From Clostridia bacterium (lineage in GTDB: Bacteria > Bacillota > Clostridia > Oscillospirales > CAG-272): DNA of 12,113 bases. A program made the position numbers and the translations under genes. The stretch covers positions 1 to 12,113 of the forward strand of contig JAFTMP010000247.1 in assembly GCA_017452335.1 (NCBI GenBank). Reading direction: 5' to 3'. Below are positions 6,179 through 12,113 of this stretch, piece by piece; the stretch's first letter is position 1; each line of letters opens with the position of its first letter. The notes below the pieces were generated by a model. It was not told the origin of the DNA, ran no database searches, and saw only the letters and a list, made by a program, of their open reading frames with translations.

Positions 6179-6556
6179 CTACAGCGCCAAAATGCGCGCC
6201 TTGATCTGCTCAATAACCTCTAAAAAGACTTCATCCCCCTGCCCTGTGGGGTCGGGCAGTCCCCAATTGTCATCAAAGGCTCTGCCGATAAAGGGACAAC
6301 CCACATCGCACCCCATGGAAATGGCAATATCGGGTGTGGGAATTTGATCAAAGGTCTTGCTGTACTGGGTCTCTTCCATATCAATGCCGTAAAGGTTTTT
6401 CAGCAGCCGCACAGCGTCGGGGTTGATTTGCGGCTTGGTTTGCGTGCCTGCCGAATAAAACTCGTACCGTTTTCCTGCAAGATGCTTGCCCAGCGCCTCC
6501 GCAATCTGACTGCGGCAGGAATTGTGCACGCAAATAAATGCGATCTTCTTTTTCAT
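6179..6556 (-). CDS. arsC: Arsenate reductase (thioredoxin type) / low-molecular-weight phosphatase family
   Basis: 125 residues from the ATG at 6556. That ATG overlaps the TGA of the upstream DUF5714 gene (ATGA) and has GGGAGGTG nine bases ahead; longer in-frame starts are less likely. The P-loop CX5R is 'CVHNSCR' (C9-R15), followed by 'SQIAEAL' as in ArsC. A second cysteine pair is at 83 and 87 ('MGCDVGCP'), and 'NWGLPDPTGQGDEVF' carries the general-acid Asp of the LMW-phosphatase fold. In this family arsenate is reduced to arsenite with thioredoxin through a cysteine relay. The cysteines here are three residues apart, not six as in the Staphylococcus plasmid enzyme. There is no arsenite pump or ArsR nearby, so a phosphatase role is possible. 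Confidence 0.85.
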   Translation of the reverse strand: MKKKIAFICVHNSCRSQIAEALGKHLAGKRYEFYSAGTQTKPQINPDAVRLLKNLYGIDMEETQYSKTFDQIPTPDIAISMGCDVGCPFIGRAFDDNWGLPDPTGQGDEVFLEVIEQIKARILAL

Positions 6557-7233
6557 ATAAAGGGACACCTCCCGCCGATGCATTGATTGTTCTGATGGGA
6601 ATGCACGCACTTGATCGTTCCCATCTCCATTTCTACGCCCAGATGCTCCCTTGCAAATGCCACCGCCTCTTTAATGGCAAGATAGGAATCCCGCTTACAG
6701 CACCGCGGACCGCCGATTTCTCCGATGGCACCAAGGGCGGCGGAGGTCATACCGTTGGAAAGTCCCCAAGCTTCTTTGGCAAGAGGCGTGGAGCCTGTCA
6801 CAATGGACACGAACATCCCCGCGCTGATCCCTGCCCCACAGGCACCCCAAAAGCCGCAAGCCCCACCCGGGACCTTTTTGCCCCGCGCCTGCATCTCCAA
6901 CAGCGCGGCGGGCAGATCAATATTACCGCCTGCGTTTTTATACGCCGTCAGCAGTGCCGAGCCCACCATCACGTGATGCTCGGGACCGTGCATGTGACAA
7001 AAGGGCAGAGCCATCATTTTTTGAATGATCTCAATGGGGTTCTTTGAGGGTTCTGCAAGGCATACGCCCACAATGCTGTCCATTCCTGCGGTGTGGCAGG
7101 CGTTGCACACATAATGCCCCTTGAGGCAGCGCGTTTTGCTCTGCTCCTTTTTGCGGCAGAGTGCACATTCCATTAAAACATCTTCCTTTAAATATTCCAG
7201 CGGCGCACCGCAGATCATACATTCGTTATTCAT
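6553..7233 (-). CDS. DUF5714 family cysteine-rich protein
   Basis: 226 residues from the ATG at 7233, preceded by AAAAGGTG; a longer frame starting with TTG is less likely. It has 16 cysteines: paired CxxC motifs at 5/8, 23/26 and 43/46 suggest two small zinc-ribbon-like units at the N-terminus. A region with 'PFCHMHGPEHHVMVGSALL' and the Gly/Cys-rich 'GGACGFWGACGAGISAGMF' follows, then 'GGPRCCKRDSYLAI' and a C-terminal Cys cluster. These match my memory of DUF5714, a family of unknown function seen in clostridia and methanogens. The many Cys and His residues suggest binding of a metal, metalloid or Fe-S cluster. First gene of an operon with ArsC, which it overlaps, so a linked role in metalloid or thiol chemistry is plausible but unproven. 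Confidence 0.8.
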   Translation of the reverse strand: MNNECMICGAPLEYLKEDVLMECALCRKKEQSKTRCLKGHYVCNACHTAGMDSIVGVCLAEPSKNPIEIIQKMMALPFCHMHGPEHHVMVGSALLTAYKNAGGNIDLPAALLEMQARGKKVPGGACGFWGACGAGISAGMFVSIVTGSTPLAKEAWGLSNGMTSAALGAIGEIGGPRCCKRDSYLAIKEAVAFAREHLGVEMEMGTIKCVHSHQNNQCIGGRCPFI

Positions 7234-7261
7234 GTTACACCTTTTCAAAGCACTTTTTTAC

Positions 7262-7290
7262 AGTATATCATGTTTTGCGCCACATTGCAA
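7262..7290 (-). promoter_or_regulatory. Promoter of the DUF5714-arsC operon
   Basis: TTGCAA (-35, 7290-7285), 17 bases, TATACT (-10, 7267-7262) on the minus strand. It is just downstream of the ohrR terminator, separating the two units. Confidence 0.8.
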
Positions 7291-7308
7291 CAGAAATTTC
7301 GGGCAATG

Positions 7309-7349
7309 AAAAACCGATGAAACCTTCCGCTTACAGAACATTTCATCGG
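7309..7349 (-). terminator. Terminator of the ohrR-like gene
   Basis: CCGATGAAA/TTTCATCGG (7349-7341 with 7322-7314) forms a perfect 9-bp stem around an 18-base loop, followed by TTTTT (7313-7309) on the minus strand, seven bases after the stop codon. Confidence 0.85.
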
Positions 7350-7355
7350 CAATCG

Positions 7356-7796
7356 TTATTCGTTTTTTGCATCCAGCACCTTATAAAGAAGGGTATAAAG
7401 CTGCAGTGCCTCCTGCGGATCAAGCCCCACGCATCCTGCCACCTTGGCAGGCACCCCAACGGCATCGCGCTTTAATTCTTCTCCTGCGGGGGTGATGGAC
7501 ACGGTGACCGAGCGCTCGTCCGAAGCGCTTCTTTTACGGCTGACAAAGCCCTTTGCCTCAAGGCTCTTTAGTACAGGCGTCATGGTGCCCGAATCTAAAA
7601 ACAGCTTTTCTCCCAGTGCCTTTACGGTAATTTCCTTCTGCTCCCAAAGAACCATCATGGTGATGTACTGGGTATAGGTGAGATCCAGCGCCTCCAAATG
7701 GGGGCGGTAGCGCTTCACCACCTCGCGGGCGGCGGCATAGAGCGGAAAGCAAAGCTGATTTTCCAGCTTGAGCACATCATATTCAGATTGACTCAC
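7356..7796 (-). CDS. ohrR: MarR-family peroxide regulator, OhrR-like
   Basis: 146 residues starting at GTG (7796) behind GGGAGGTG. The N-terminus 'LENQLCFPLYAAAREVVKRYRPHLEALDLTYTQY' is typical of OhrR: Cys16 corresponds to the peroxide-reactive cysteine of Bacillus OhrR, and Tyr20 and Tyr30 to the tyrosines that hold it. The winged helix spans about 55-102 ('TVKALGEKLFLDSGTMTPVLKSLEAKGFVSRKRS' helices, wing 'DERSVTVSITPAG'). A second cysteine at 122 suggests a two-cysteine sensor like Xanthomonas OhrR, which forms a disulfide between subunits. OhrR represses organic-peroxide defence genes until oxidised. The gene has its own promoter, stands downstream of the glutathione peroxidase operon, and that operon carries an OhrR-like palindrome, so it is the likely repressor. 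Confidence 0.87.
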   Translation of the reverse strand: MSQSEYDVLKLENQLCFPLYAAAREVVKRYRPHLEALDLTYTQYITMMVLWEQKEITVKALGEKLFLDSGTMTPVLKSLEAKGFVSRKRSASDERSVTVSITPAGEELKRDAVGVPAKVAGCVGLDPQEALQLYTLLYKVLDAKNE

Positions 7797-7835
7797 AAAA
7801 CCACCTCCCTGCTGTTTTTAGCACCTTACTCCTGT

Positions 7836-7864
7836 ATTATAACACAATTTCACCGATTTTACAA
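7836..7864 (-). promoter_or_regulatory. Promoter of the ohrR-like gene
   Basis: TTGTAA (-35, 7864-7859), 17 bases, consensus TATAAT (-10, 7841-7836) on the minus strand. I see no terminator between the membrane-protein gene and this promoter, so read-through from the operon could also feed the regulator. No clear OhrR palindrome is visible here. Confidence 0.8.
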
Positions 7865-7887
7865 GGCTTTTTGCGCAAAGAAGAGGG

Positions 7888-8328
7888 TCACTGTACTGCT
7901 TTTTGCCTTCTTTCCTTGATGTAATTTCCGATAAACAATATGCCCGCGCCCAAAAGTGCACTGCCCAGTCCGCTGTAAAACACGGCAAAAAATTCCGTGG
8001 GAAGCAAATTGGAGGCGCGCAGTCCGATCCCCAGCCCCATCATAAACGCCATTAACAAATACCCCTTTACATCGAACACCGCAAAAACAGAACGGCGCAC
8101 AGGATAGGACAAGATGCGCTTGGTGTTGCGCTTTACCACCCGATAAAACATCAGTCCAAAGCCCGAAAGGATCACAAGACTAAGCGCGATCATCCCCAAA
8201 AGGATGGGCAGGCTTCTTTTGGGAGCGGTGTCTATATAAGAGGTAATGCCGATGCGCAAAATGTTTGCCCCCGCAATGCCCCAAAGCGCACCTGCAACGA
8301 TCAGCAGTTTTTCCTTTTTGATCTTCAT
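7888..8328 (-). CDS. Small four-helix integral membrane protein, unknown function
   Basis: 146 residues from the ATG at 8328, six bases after GAGGTG; a longer frame to 8349 overlaps the previous gene and has no ribosome site. Four hydrophobic segments lie near 8-29, 41-62, 88-108 and 112-137, with basic loops ('RVVKRNTKRILSYPVRR') after the second and a basic tail ('KERRQKAVQ'), which by the positive-inside rule puts both ends and that loop in the cytoplasm. I do not recognise the family. It is the last gene of the peroxidase operon, 17 bases after the PNPOx-like gene. Confidence 0.75.
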   Translation of the reverse strand: MKIKKEKLLIVAGALWGIAGANILRIGITSYIDTAPKRSLPILLGMIALSLVILSGFGLMFYRVVKRNTKRILSYPVRRSVFAVFDVKGYLLMAFMMGLGIGLRASNLLPTEFFAVFYSGLGSALLGAGILFIGNYIKERRQKAVQ

Positions 8329-8345
8329 TTTTACACCTCTAAAGA

Positions 8346-8741
8346 TCAAAACTTGATCGTGCGCGGTGCTTCTGTGAAGGAGCAGATCCGCGCCACGGCG
8401 TCCTTGAGGTAATACACCTCTGTATTACCGTCTCCCGGACGGTACATCGCCTTCAAACTGGGATACGCCTCCAGCATGTGCTCCTGGGCTTCGGTCCGCT
8501 CGTCTATTACCGCTCTTGCCGTAATACGGATCCATCTGCCGTCCTGTGCCATGGCGGCGATCTCTACCTTGGAATTGCTCTTGAGCTGCTTTGCTACCGC
8601 TTTCACTTTGCCCGTTTGGATATAGATCTTGCCGTCAAACAGATCCACCGTGCCAAAAGGGCGGACTCTTGGCTGATCGCCCTCTGCGGTTGCCAGGTAA
8701 TATGCCCCGCACTGCTTTAAAAATTCATATACTTCATTCAT
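8346..8741 (-). CDS. Pyridoxamine 5'-phosphate oxidase-like (split-barrel FMN-binding) protein
   Basis: 131 residues; ATG at 8741 with AAGGAGAG upstream. The fold signature is the N-terminal half of a split barrel: 'YYLATAEGDQPRVRPFGTVDLFDGKIYIQTGKVKAVAKQLKSN' and 'VEIAAMAQDGRWIRITARAVIDE', matching the small PNPOx-like family common in clostridia. Members bind FMN or other flavins as dimers and often act as reductases of poorly known substrates. The length is normal for the single-domain group and short of true PdxH, so a role in vitamin B6 synthesis is unlikely. It lies in the peroxide-linked operon, 50 bases after the radical SAM gene with no strong promoter between. Confidence 0.85.
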   Translation of the reverse strand: MNEVYEFLKQCGAYYLATAEGDQPRVRPFGTVDLFDGKIYIQTGKVKAVAKQLKSNSKVEIAAMAQDGRWIRITARAVIDERTEAQEHMLEAYPSLKAMYRPGDGNTEVYYLKDAVARICSFTEAPRTIKF

Positions 8742-8791
8742 ACTGCCTCTCCTTTATATTTACGGTTCAACCATGCCACGAAAGCACACGG

Positions 8792-9898
8792 TCATCTTTT
8801 CAAAATGGCTTCCACCCGCTCCTTTTGCTCAAAGAGCACACAGCCGCCGCTGTGCTCTGCTGACAACAAGTGTTCCTGTTGTAACGCCAAAAAGAGCTTG
8901 GAATTAAGCGCTTCCTTTAGCGAGGTGTCGCGCACATTGATGTCGGAATAGGGCGAGAAGGGACAGGGCTCTGCCCCGCCGTGTGAATTGATGTGGAAAA
9001 AGCCGCGTCCTGCTGCCAAACATCCCCCCGAGCTCTTTTCATCTCCCGGGAAGGATAGGAAGAGCATTTCGGGATAGTCTTCCCGCAAAGCCATGATCTG
9101 CCAGGAGAGGAAGGCACGCTCCTCGTCTGTCGGTGCCAGCGCCTTGCTCTGCTCCGATACAGGAACATACTCCACATAAAAGACCACCTTACAGCCCCGC
9201 TCCTGCAGGGTGTTTAAAAAGGCAGGAGAAACCACCTCTTTTATATTTGCTGTTGTCACCGTAACAGATGCACCGAAGAGCAGGTGGTTGCGCTTCATTT
9301 GGTCCATTGCAGAGATCAATCTGCCATATACCCCCTCGCCGCGGCGCTCGTTGGTCTTTTCCTTGTTTCCTTCTATGCTGAACACGGGAATCAAATTGCG
9401 AAAACGGTCAAACAGCTCGATATATTCTTCGTCTATCAAGGTACCGTTTGTGAAGATGGGAAAGAGAATATCGGGCATTTTCCCTGCCGCGCGGATCACA
9501 TCACGGCGTATCAAGGGCTCTCCCCCTGCCAACAACACGAAGCCAACGCCCAGCTCCTGTGCCTCACGAAAAACGGCAAGCCATTCCTCATCGCTCAGCT
9601 GTGCAACCGCCTGTTCATCAGAGCAGGCATGATTGTGTCTGGCATAACAGCCTGCGCAGTGCAGATTACAACTGCTGGTGATGCTTGCAATCAAAAACGG
9701 AGGAATGTGCTCTCCGTTTTCTTCTGCCGCCGCACGCTTTTTGGACGCCTCCTTAGAGGAAAGGGCGTAGCGCATCAAAAAAGCGCTTTCCTTTGGGTCC
9801 TTGAGCGTGGATTTGATGGCATTTGCCACAATGTTTTGCACGCCGTTGGTTAGGTACCGTGTCAGATCAAAGCCATTCATATAGGAATTGTTCGTCAT
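8792..9898 (-). CDS. Radical SAM protein with SPASM-like cysteine tail
   Basis: 368 residues; ATG at 9898 behind AAAGGAG, overlapping the stop of the TSCPD gene (ATGA). The radical SAM cluster motif CX3CX2C is 'CNLHCAGC' (C77, C81, C84), with 'GGEP' at 125-128 for SAM binding and 'FTNGTLI' downstream, all in the expected order. The C-terminal part has further cysteines at 293, 312 and 353 ('GGCLAAGRGF', 'GAEPCPFSPYSDINVRD', 'GGCVLF'), as in SPASM or twitch domains that hold an auxiliary Fe-S cluster. The phrase around 293-325 is typical of that group. The N-terminal about 65 residues are a helical extension. The substrate cannot be told; no precursor peptide gene is visible nearby, which argues against a peptide-modifying role. 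Confidence 0.88.
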   Translation of the reverse strand: MTNNSYMNGFDLTRYLTNGVQNIVANAIKSTLKDPKESAFLMRYALSSKEASKKRAAAEENGEHIPPFLIASITSSCNLHCAGCYARHNHACSDEQAVAQLSDEEWLAVFREAQELGVGFVLLAGGEPLIRRDVIRAAGKMPDILFPIFTNGTLIDEEYIELFDRFRNLIPVFSIEGNKEKTNERRGEGVYGRLISAMDQMKRNHLLFGASVTVTTANIKEVVSPAFLNTLQERGCKVVFYVEYVPVSEQSKALAPTDEERAFLSWQIMALREDYPEMLFLSFPGDEKSSGGCLAAGRGFFHINSHGGAEPCPFSPYSDINVRDTSLKEALNSKLFLALQQEHLLSAEHSGGCVLFEQKERVEAILKR

Positions 9899-10164
9899 AT
9901 CGTTCTCCTTTGCGTTTCTTCTTCATACGCCGCTCTCACAGCCCTTGCAAGCTGATCAGTGCAAGAGGTGGGGCGTCTGCCGCAGGTATTGCCCAGTAGT
10001 TTTTCCTCGATCTGCTCCACGGTGGCGCCGTCAAGGAGCTTTGAAATGGCTTTCAAATTGCCGTTGCATCCGCCGTAAAAGGAAATATTGGTGATCACAT
10101 TCCCTTCAATATCAAAGGAAATAAGCTGGGAACAGGTGTTTTCGGTCTTATATTCGTAGCGCAT
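9895..10164 (-). CDS. TSCPD-domain protein (TIGR03905-like)
   Basis: 89 residues from the ATG at 10164, which shares one base with the stop codon of the peroxidase gene (TGATG); AAGGGGTG inside that gene serves as ribosome site. The motif 'GNTCGRRPTSCTDQLARAV' carries the signature TSCxDQLA and a C62-x5-C68 pair, with further cysteines at 11 and 33 ('GGCNGNL'). Small stand-alone TSCPD proteins are common in clostridia and related to the domain found at the end of some B12-dependent ribonucleotide reductases. Their function is unknown, with cluster or metal binding suspected from the cysteines. The overlaps on both sides couple its synthesis to the peroxidase and the radical SAM enzyme. Confidence 0.88.
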   Translation of the reverse strand: MRYEYKTENTCSQLISFDIEGNVITNISFYGGCNGNLKAISKLLDGATVEQIEEKLLGNTCGRRPTSCTDQLARAVRAAYEEETQRRTI

Positions 10165-10703
10165 CACAGGCACCCCTTGATCGCTTCCTTCAGCTTTTTC
10201 ATGTCGGTGGGCTCAAAGCGGGCAACGATCTCGCCGTTACGGTCAATGAGGAACTTGGTGAAATTCCATTTGATGTTACCGTTGTTTTTATAGTCCTTGT
10301 CGGTCTTTTTCACCACACCCGCCAGCATCAGCGCCATGGGCGATCTTCCAAATCCATCAAATTTGGTGTTTTCAGTAAGCCACTTGTAAAGGGGAATGGC
10401 ATGCTCTCCGTTTACATCCACCTTGGCAAACTGGGGGAAGGTGATCCCATAGCGCCCTGTGCAAAAGGAGTGGATCTCCTCATCGCTTCCCGGCGCCTGA
10501 GCGCCAAACTGATTGCAGGGGAAATCCAATATTTCAAGTCCCATGGGCGCAAACTCCTCATAGAGATCCTGCAATTCATCATACTGCGGCGTGAATCCGC
10601 ATCCCGTTGCTGTATTGACCACAAGAAGAACCTTCCCCTTGTATTCCTCCAAAGACACCTCGCCGCCGTCCATCTTTTTTACTGTGAAATCGTATACGTT
10701 CAT
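10164..10703 (-). CDS. Glutathione peroxidase-family thiol peroxidase
   Basis: 179 residues; ATG at 10703 behind GGAGGG. The thioredoxin-fold GPx signatures are all present: 'VVNTATGCGFTPQYDELQDLY' elements with catalytic Cys35 in place of selenocysteine, 'DFPCNQFGAQAPG' with the catalytic Gln65, and 'IKWNFTKFLIDRNGEIV' with Trp146 and Asn147. A cysteine at 81 ('HSFCTGRYGITFP') lies where thioredoxin-dependent GPx enzymes have their resolving cysteine, so the reductant is probably thioredoxin and not glutathione. It reduces H2O2 and organic peroxides in the cytoplasm. First gene of an operon with TSCPD, radical SAM, PNPOx-like and membrane proteins; its promoter carries an OhrR-like operator. 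Confidence 0.93.
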   Translation of the reverse strand: MNVYDFTVKKMDGGEVSLEEYKGKVLLVVNTATGCGFTPQYDELQDLYEEFAPMGLEILDFPCNQFGAQAPGSDEEIHSFCTGRYGITFPQFAKVDVNGEHAIPLYKWLTENTKFDGFGRSPMALMLAGVVKKTDKDYKNNGNIKWNFTKFLIDRNGEIVARFEPTDMKKLKEAIKGCL

Positions 10704-10725
10704 GGTGTACCCTCCAAATAATTAT

Positions 10726-10744
10726 AACTCAATTTAATTGAGTT
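10726..10744. promoter_or_regulatory. OhrR-like palindromic operator
   Basis: A perfect 9-bp inverted repeat around one base, AACTCAATTAAATTGAGTT on the minus strand. A third half-site (AATTGA, 10749-10744) continues the pattern toward the -10 box. It covers the predicted start of transcription. Its core CAATT-A-AATTG is the same as that of the Bacillus subtilis OhrR site as I recall it, and an OhrR-like regulator is encoded downstream. Confidence 0.7.
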
Positions 10745-10751
10745 CAATTAA

Positions 10752-10780
10752 ATAATAACACAAGGACCACGACTTGTCAA
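10752..10780 (-). promoter_or_regulatory. Promoter of the peroxidase operon
   Basis: TTGACA (-35, 10780-10775), 17 bases, TATTAT (-10, 10757-10752) on the minus strand, with a start near 10745 inside the palindromic operator. A very A/T-rich stretch just upstream (10791-10822) could act as an UP element. Confidence 0.85.
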
Positions 10781-10790
10781 GAGGGCTTAT

Positions 10791-10822
10791 TGTTTTTTAT
10801 AAAACAATATTTTTAAAAAACA
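10791..10822. repeat. A/T-rich inverted repeat between divergent genes
   Basis: TGTTTTTTA (10791-10799) and TAAAAAACA (10814-10822) are perfect 9-base inverted arms, 14 bases apart, just upstream of the -35 box of the peroxidase promoter. It could be a regulator site or simply A/T-rich UP-element sequence. Confidence 0.4.
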
Positions 10823-10874
10823 AACTTTTTTCCAAAACCTGTGACACTTTTCTTCAAAAAAAGCGTCTTATATA

Positions 10875-10889
10875 GTGAAGAGCCTTCAC
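10875..10889. repeat. Short hairpin in the leader of the exported-protein gene
   Basis: GTGAAG-AGC-CTTCAC is a perfect 6-bp inverted repeat directly after a TATATA (10869-10874) and 11 bases before the AAGGAG ribosome site. It may be an operator or leader hairpin. The -35 region is poor (GTGACA at 10841-10846, wrongly spaced), so the promoter of this gene is not secure. Confidence 0.35.
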
Positions 10890-10914
10890 CGATTTTAAAA
10901 AAGGAGAAACGATC

Positions 10915-12113
10915 ATGAAAACACCCCGCTACCCTGCCCTTTTACGCATCCCTGCCATGGTGCTGATGCTTTGCGTTCTTGCGGGCAGTGCTTGTGCCTG
11001 CACGGGGGAGCCGCTTTTGAACGGCGGGCTTCTTGAAAAGCTTGAAAGCGCGCTGGAAAATGGCATGGATGAGCTTGAAAGCGCCTTTGAACAGGAAATT
11101 GAACATCTCACAAAGCCCCAAACAGACGCCCTTTCTCTGCTGGACGGCTATTTTGAAGAGGTGGGGTTCCTTCCCCAATTATCGGGCAGTGACCTTGAAG
11201 CGTTAGTGAGGCAGTACCGCGGCGGCGAGCTTGCAGAGACTATTGAAACGATGCAATACGACGGTCCCTACGGATACGGCATGATCGGCACGGGAGAGGA
11301 TCTGGGCTTTGGCAAAAGATATGATGTTTCGCCCGATGAAAGCACCAAAAGTTACATCACCTACCTTTATACAGGCAGTGACCTTGAAAATCTCCCTCTG
11401 CCCGGTGGCATTTCCTTTAAAAGCACCCTTGAGGACGTGCTCAAGCGCTGGGGCATGAAAGAAAGCCTTGAAGCCCTTCAAGAAAGCGGGGAGGAACAGA
11501 CCCTTCTTTTGCAAGATCGAAAAAGCGCCTTGTATTTTTATGATCATACCGCTACGCCCGCAAGCAGTCTGCCCCCTTTTAGTCTTTGCTTCGTTTCCGA
11601 TGCCCGCTACGACTCCGACGGCTGGCTGACCCGCCGTCTTACCCTTTCCTTTGACCATGAGCAACAACTTCTTTCCTTGCGCATGGAGCTCACCGTGCGC
11701 TACACCACCCTGCCCCGCATGTATCTCACAGGCGTTTCGGTTACCTCTGGGGAGCATACCATCCTGCCTTACGGCGTATTTGAGGCTTCCGAAGAATACG
11801 ACGAGGAAGGTGTATGCACTGTCGGAAACGGCGACGGCGCGCATTTTTTCCTTGAAGATGCCCTAAAGTACACCCCCGAAGTACTGGAACGCATCCCCAA
11901 GCTGACCCTGCAAGATGGTTTTAGCATCTACTGCCCCGCGGGCGGTAGCGTGAGCGGGTATTCCCTTTGGGACAAAGAAACAAACACCTTTGAAAAAATC
12001 TTGCCGGAAGAGCTACCCGATCTTCAAGAGGGGCTTTACTATCTGGTGATCAGCACTGATTTTACTTACGATAGCCCCTACTCTTCCCAGCCCGACCGCT
12101 ATTTATACGATCA
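10915..12113 (+). CDS. Exported protein of unknown function, 3' end cut by window edge
   Basis: ATG at 10915, eight bases after AAGGAG; the frame stays open to the right edge (399 complete codons). The first about 29 residues form a signal peptide: basic start ('MKTPRYPALLR'), hydrophobic core ('IPAMVLMLCVLAG') and 'SACAC'. A cysteine follows but the residue at -3 is Gly where a lipobox wants Leu/Val/Ile, so lipoprotein status is uncertain. Residues about 35-70 are a charged helix ('LLEKLESALENGMDELESAFEQEIEHL'), probably coiled-coil. The remainder looks beta-rich, acidic and Tyr/Gly-rich ('YDGPYGYGMIGTGEDLGFGKRYD', 'YDSDGWLTRRLTLSFDHEQQLLSL'). No known domain is recognised. Transcribed divergently from the peroxidase operon. 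Confidence 0.82.
   Translation, partial: MKTPRYPALLRIPAMVLMLCVLAGSACACTGEPLLNGGLLEKLESALENGMDELESAFEQEIEHLTKPQTDALSLLDGYFEEVGFLPQLSGSDLEALVRQYRGGELAETIETMQYDGPYGYGMIGTGEDLGFGKRYDVSPDESTKSYITYLYTGSDLENLPLPGGISFKSTLEDVLKRWGMKESLEALQESGEEQTLLLQDRKSALYFYDHTATPASSLPPFSLCFVSDARYDSDGWLTRRLTLSFDHEQQLLSLRMELTVRYTTLPRMYLTGVSVTSGEHTILPYGVFEASEEYDEEGVCTVGNGDGAHFFLEDALKYTPEVLERIPKLTLQDGFSIYCPAGGSVSGYSLWDKETNTFEKILPEELPDLQEGLYYLVISTDFTYDSPYSSQPDRYLYD

Noticed and set aside
7836..7864. Autoregulatory OhrR site in the promoter of the ohrR-like gene
   Set aside because: AAATTGTG and TTGTAAAAT are present but not arranged as the CAATT-n-AATTG palindrome.
10713..10726. PerR box (TTATAATTATTTGG on the minus strand) upstream of the peroxidase gene
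   Set aside because: Only one half-site matches TTATAATNATTATAA; the perfect adjacent palindrome is a better operator.
10875..10889. Hairpin before the exported-protein gene as a terminator
   Set aside because: It is not followed by a real T run and stands in the leader, between a -10-like box and the ribosome site.
1..12113. CRISPR array, intact insertion sequence or origin of replication
   Set aside because: No regularly spaced repeats, transposase or DnaA-box cluster were seen on either strand.

Overview
The window looks like a chromosomal segment of a low-to-middle GC Gram-positive bacterium, probably a clostridial (Oscillospiraceae-like) anaerobe. The evidence is strong AGGAGG-type ribosome sites, many sigma-A promoters with 17-base spacers, tightly overlapping genes, and familiar clostridial families (WYL regulators, DUF5714, TSCPD protein, thioredoxin-type ArsC, OhrR-like MarR protein). 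The genus cannot be fixed from the sequence alone.

Positions 1-3990 hold the most interesting part. A minus-strand operon of two translationally coupled WYL regulators (3655-1488) ends in a terminator. Just downstream is a gene-free stretch of 524 bases and then a soluble SPFH/slipin-like gene (963-1, running off the left edge). The stretch has its own promoter and encodes, on the same strand, a tRNA-like RNA with acceptor-like stem, enlarged D-like hairpin, Asp-type anticodon loop and a perfect T arm, lacking an encoded CCA and capped by an outer stem. More hairpins, two with UUCG loops, follow before the slipin ribosome site. Slipin, WYL regulators and tRNA-like/Y RNAs are a combination I associate with Ro60/RtcB RNA-repair loci; RtcB or Ro60 may lie just beyond the left edge.

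Positions 3935-5510 look like a recombination scar plus a regulator. A truncated Gfo/Idh/MocA oxidoreductase with a good promoter is followed by a terminator hairpin, a 28-codon remnant of the C-terminus of a tyrosine recombinase on the other strand, and an intact XRE-type regulator.

Positions 5531-7290 are a minus-strand operon: a Cys-rich DUF5714 protein, a thioredoxin-type arsenate reductase/LMW-phosphatase, and an unrecognised two-domain protein. Positions 7309-10780 are a peroxide/redox module on the same strand. A TTGACA-TATTAT promoter with an OhrR-like palindromic operator drives glutathione peroxidase, a TSCPD protein, a radical SAM enzyme, a PNPOx-like flavoprotein and a small membrane protein; an OhrR-like regulator with its own promoter follows. 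The window ends in a divergent exported protein of unknown function, cut by the right edge.
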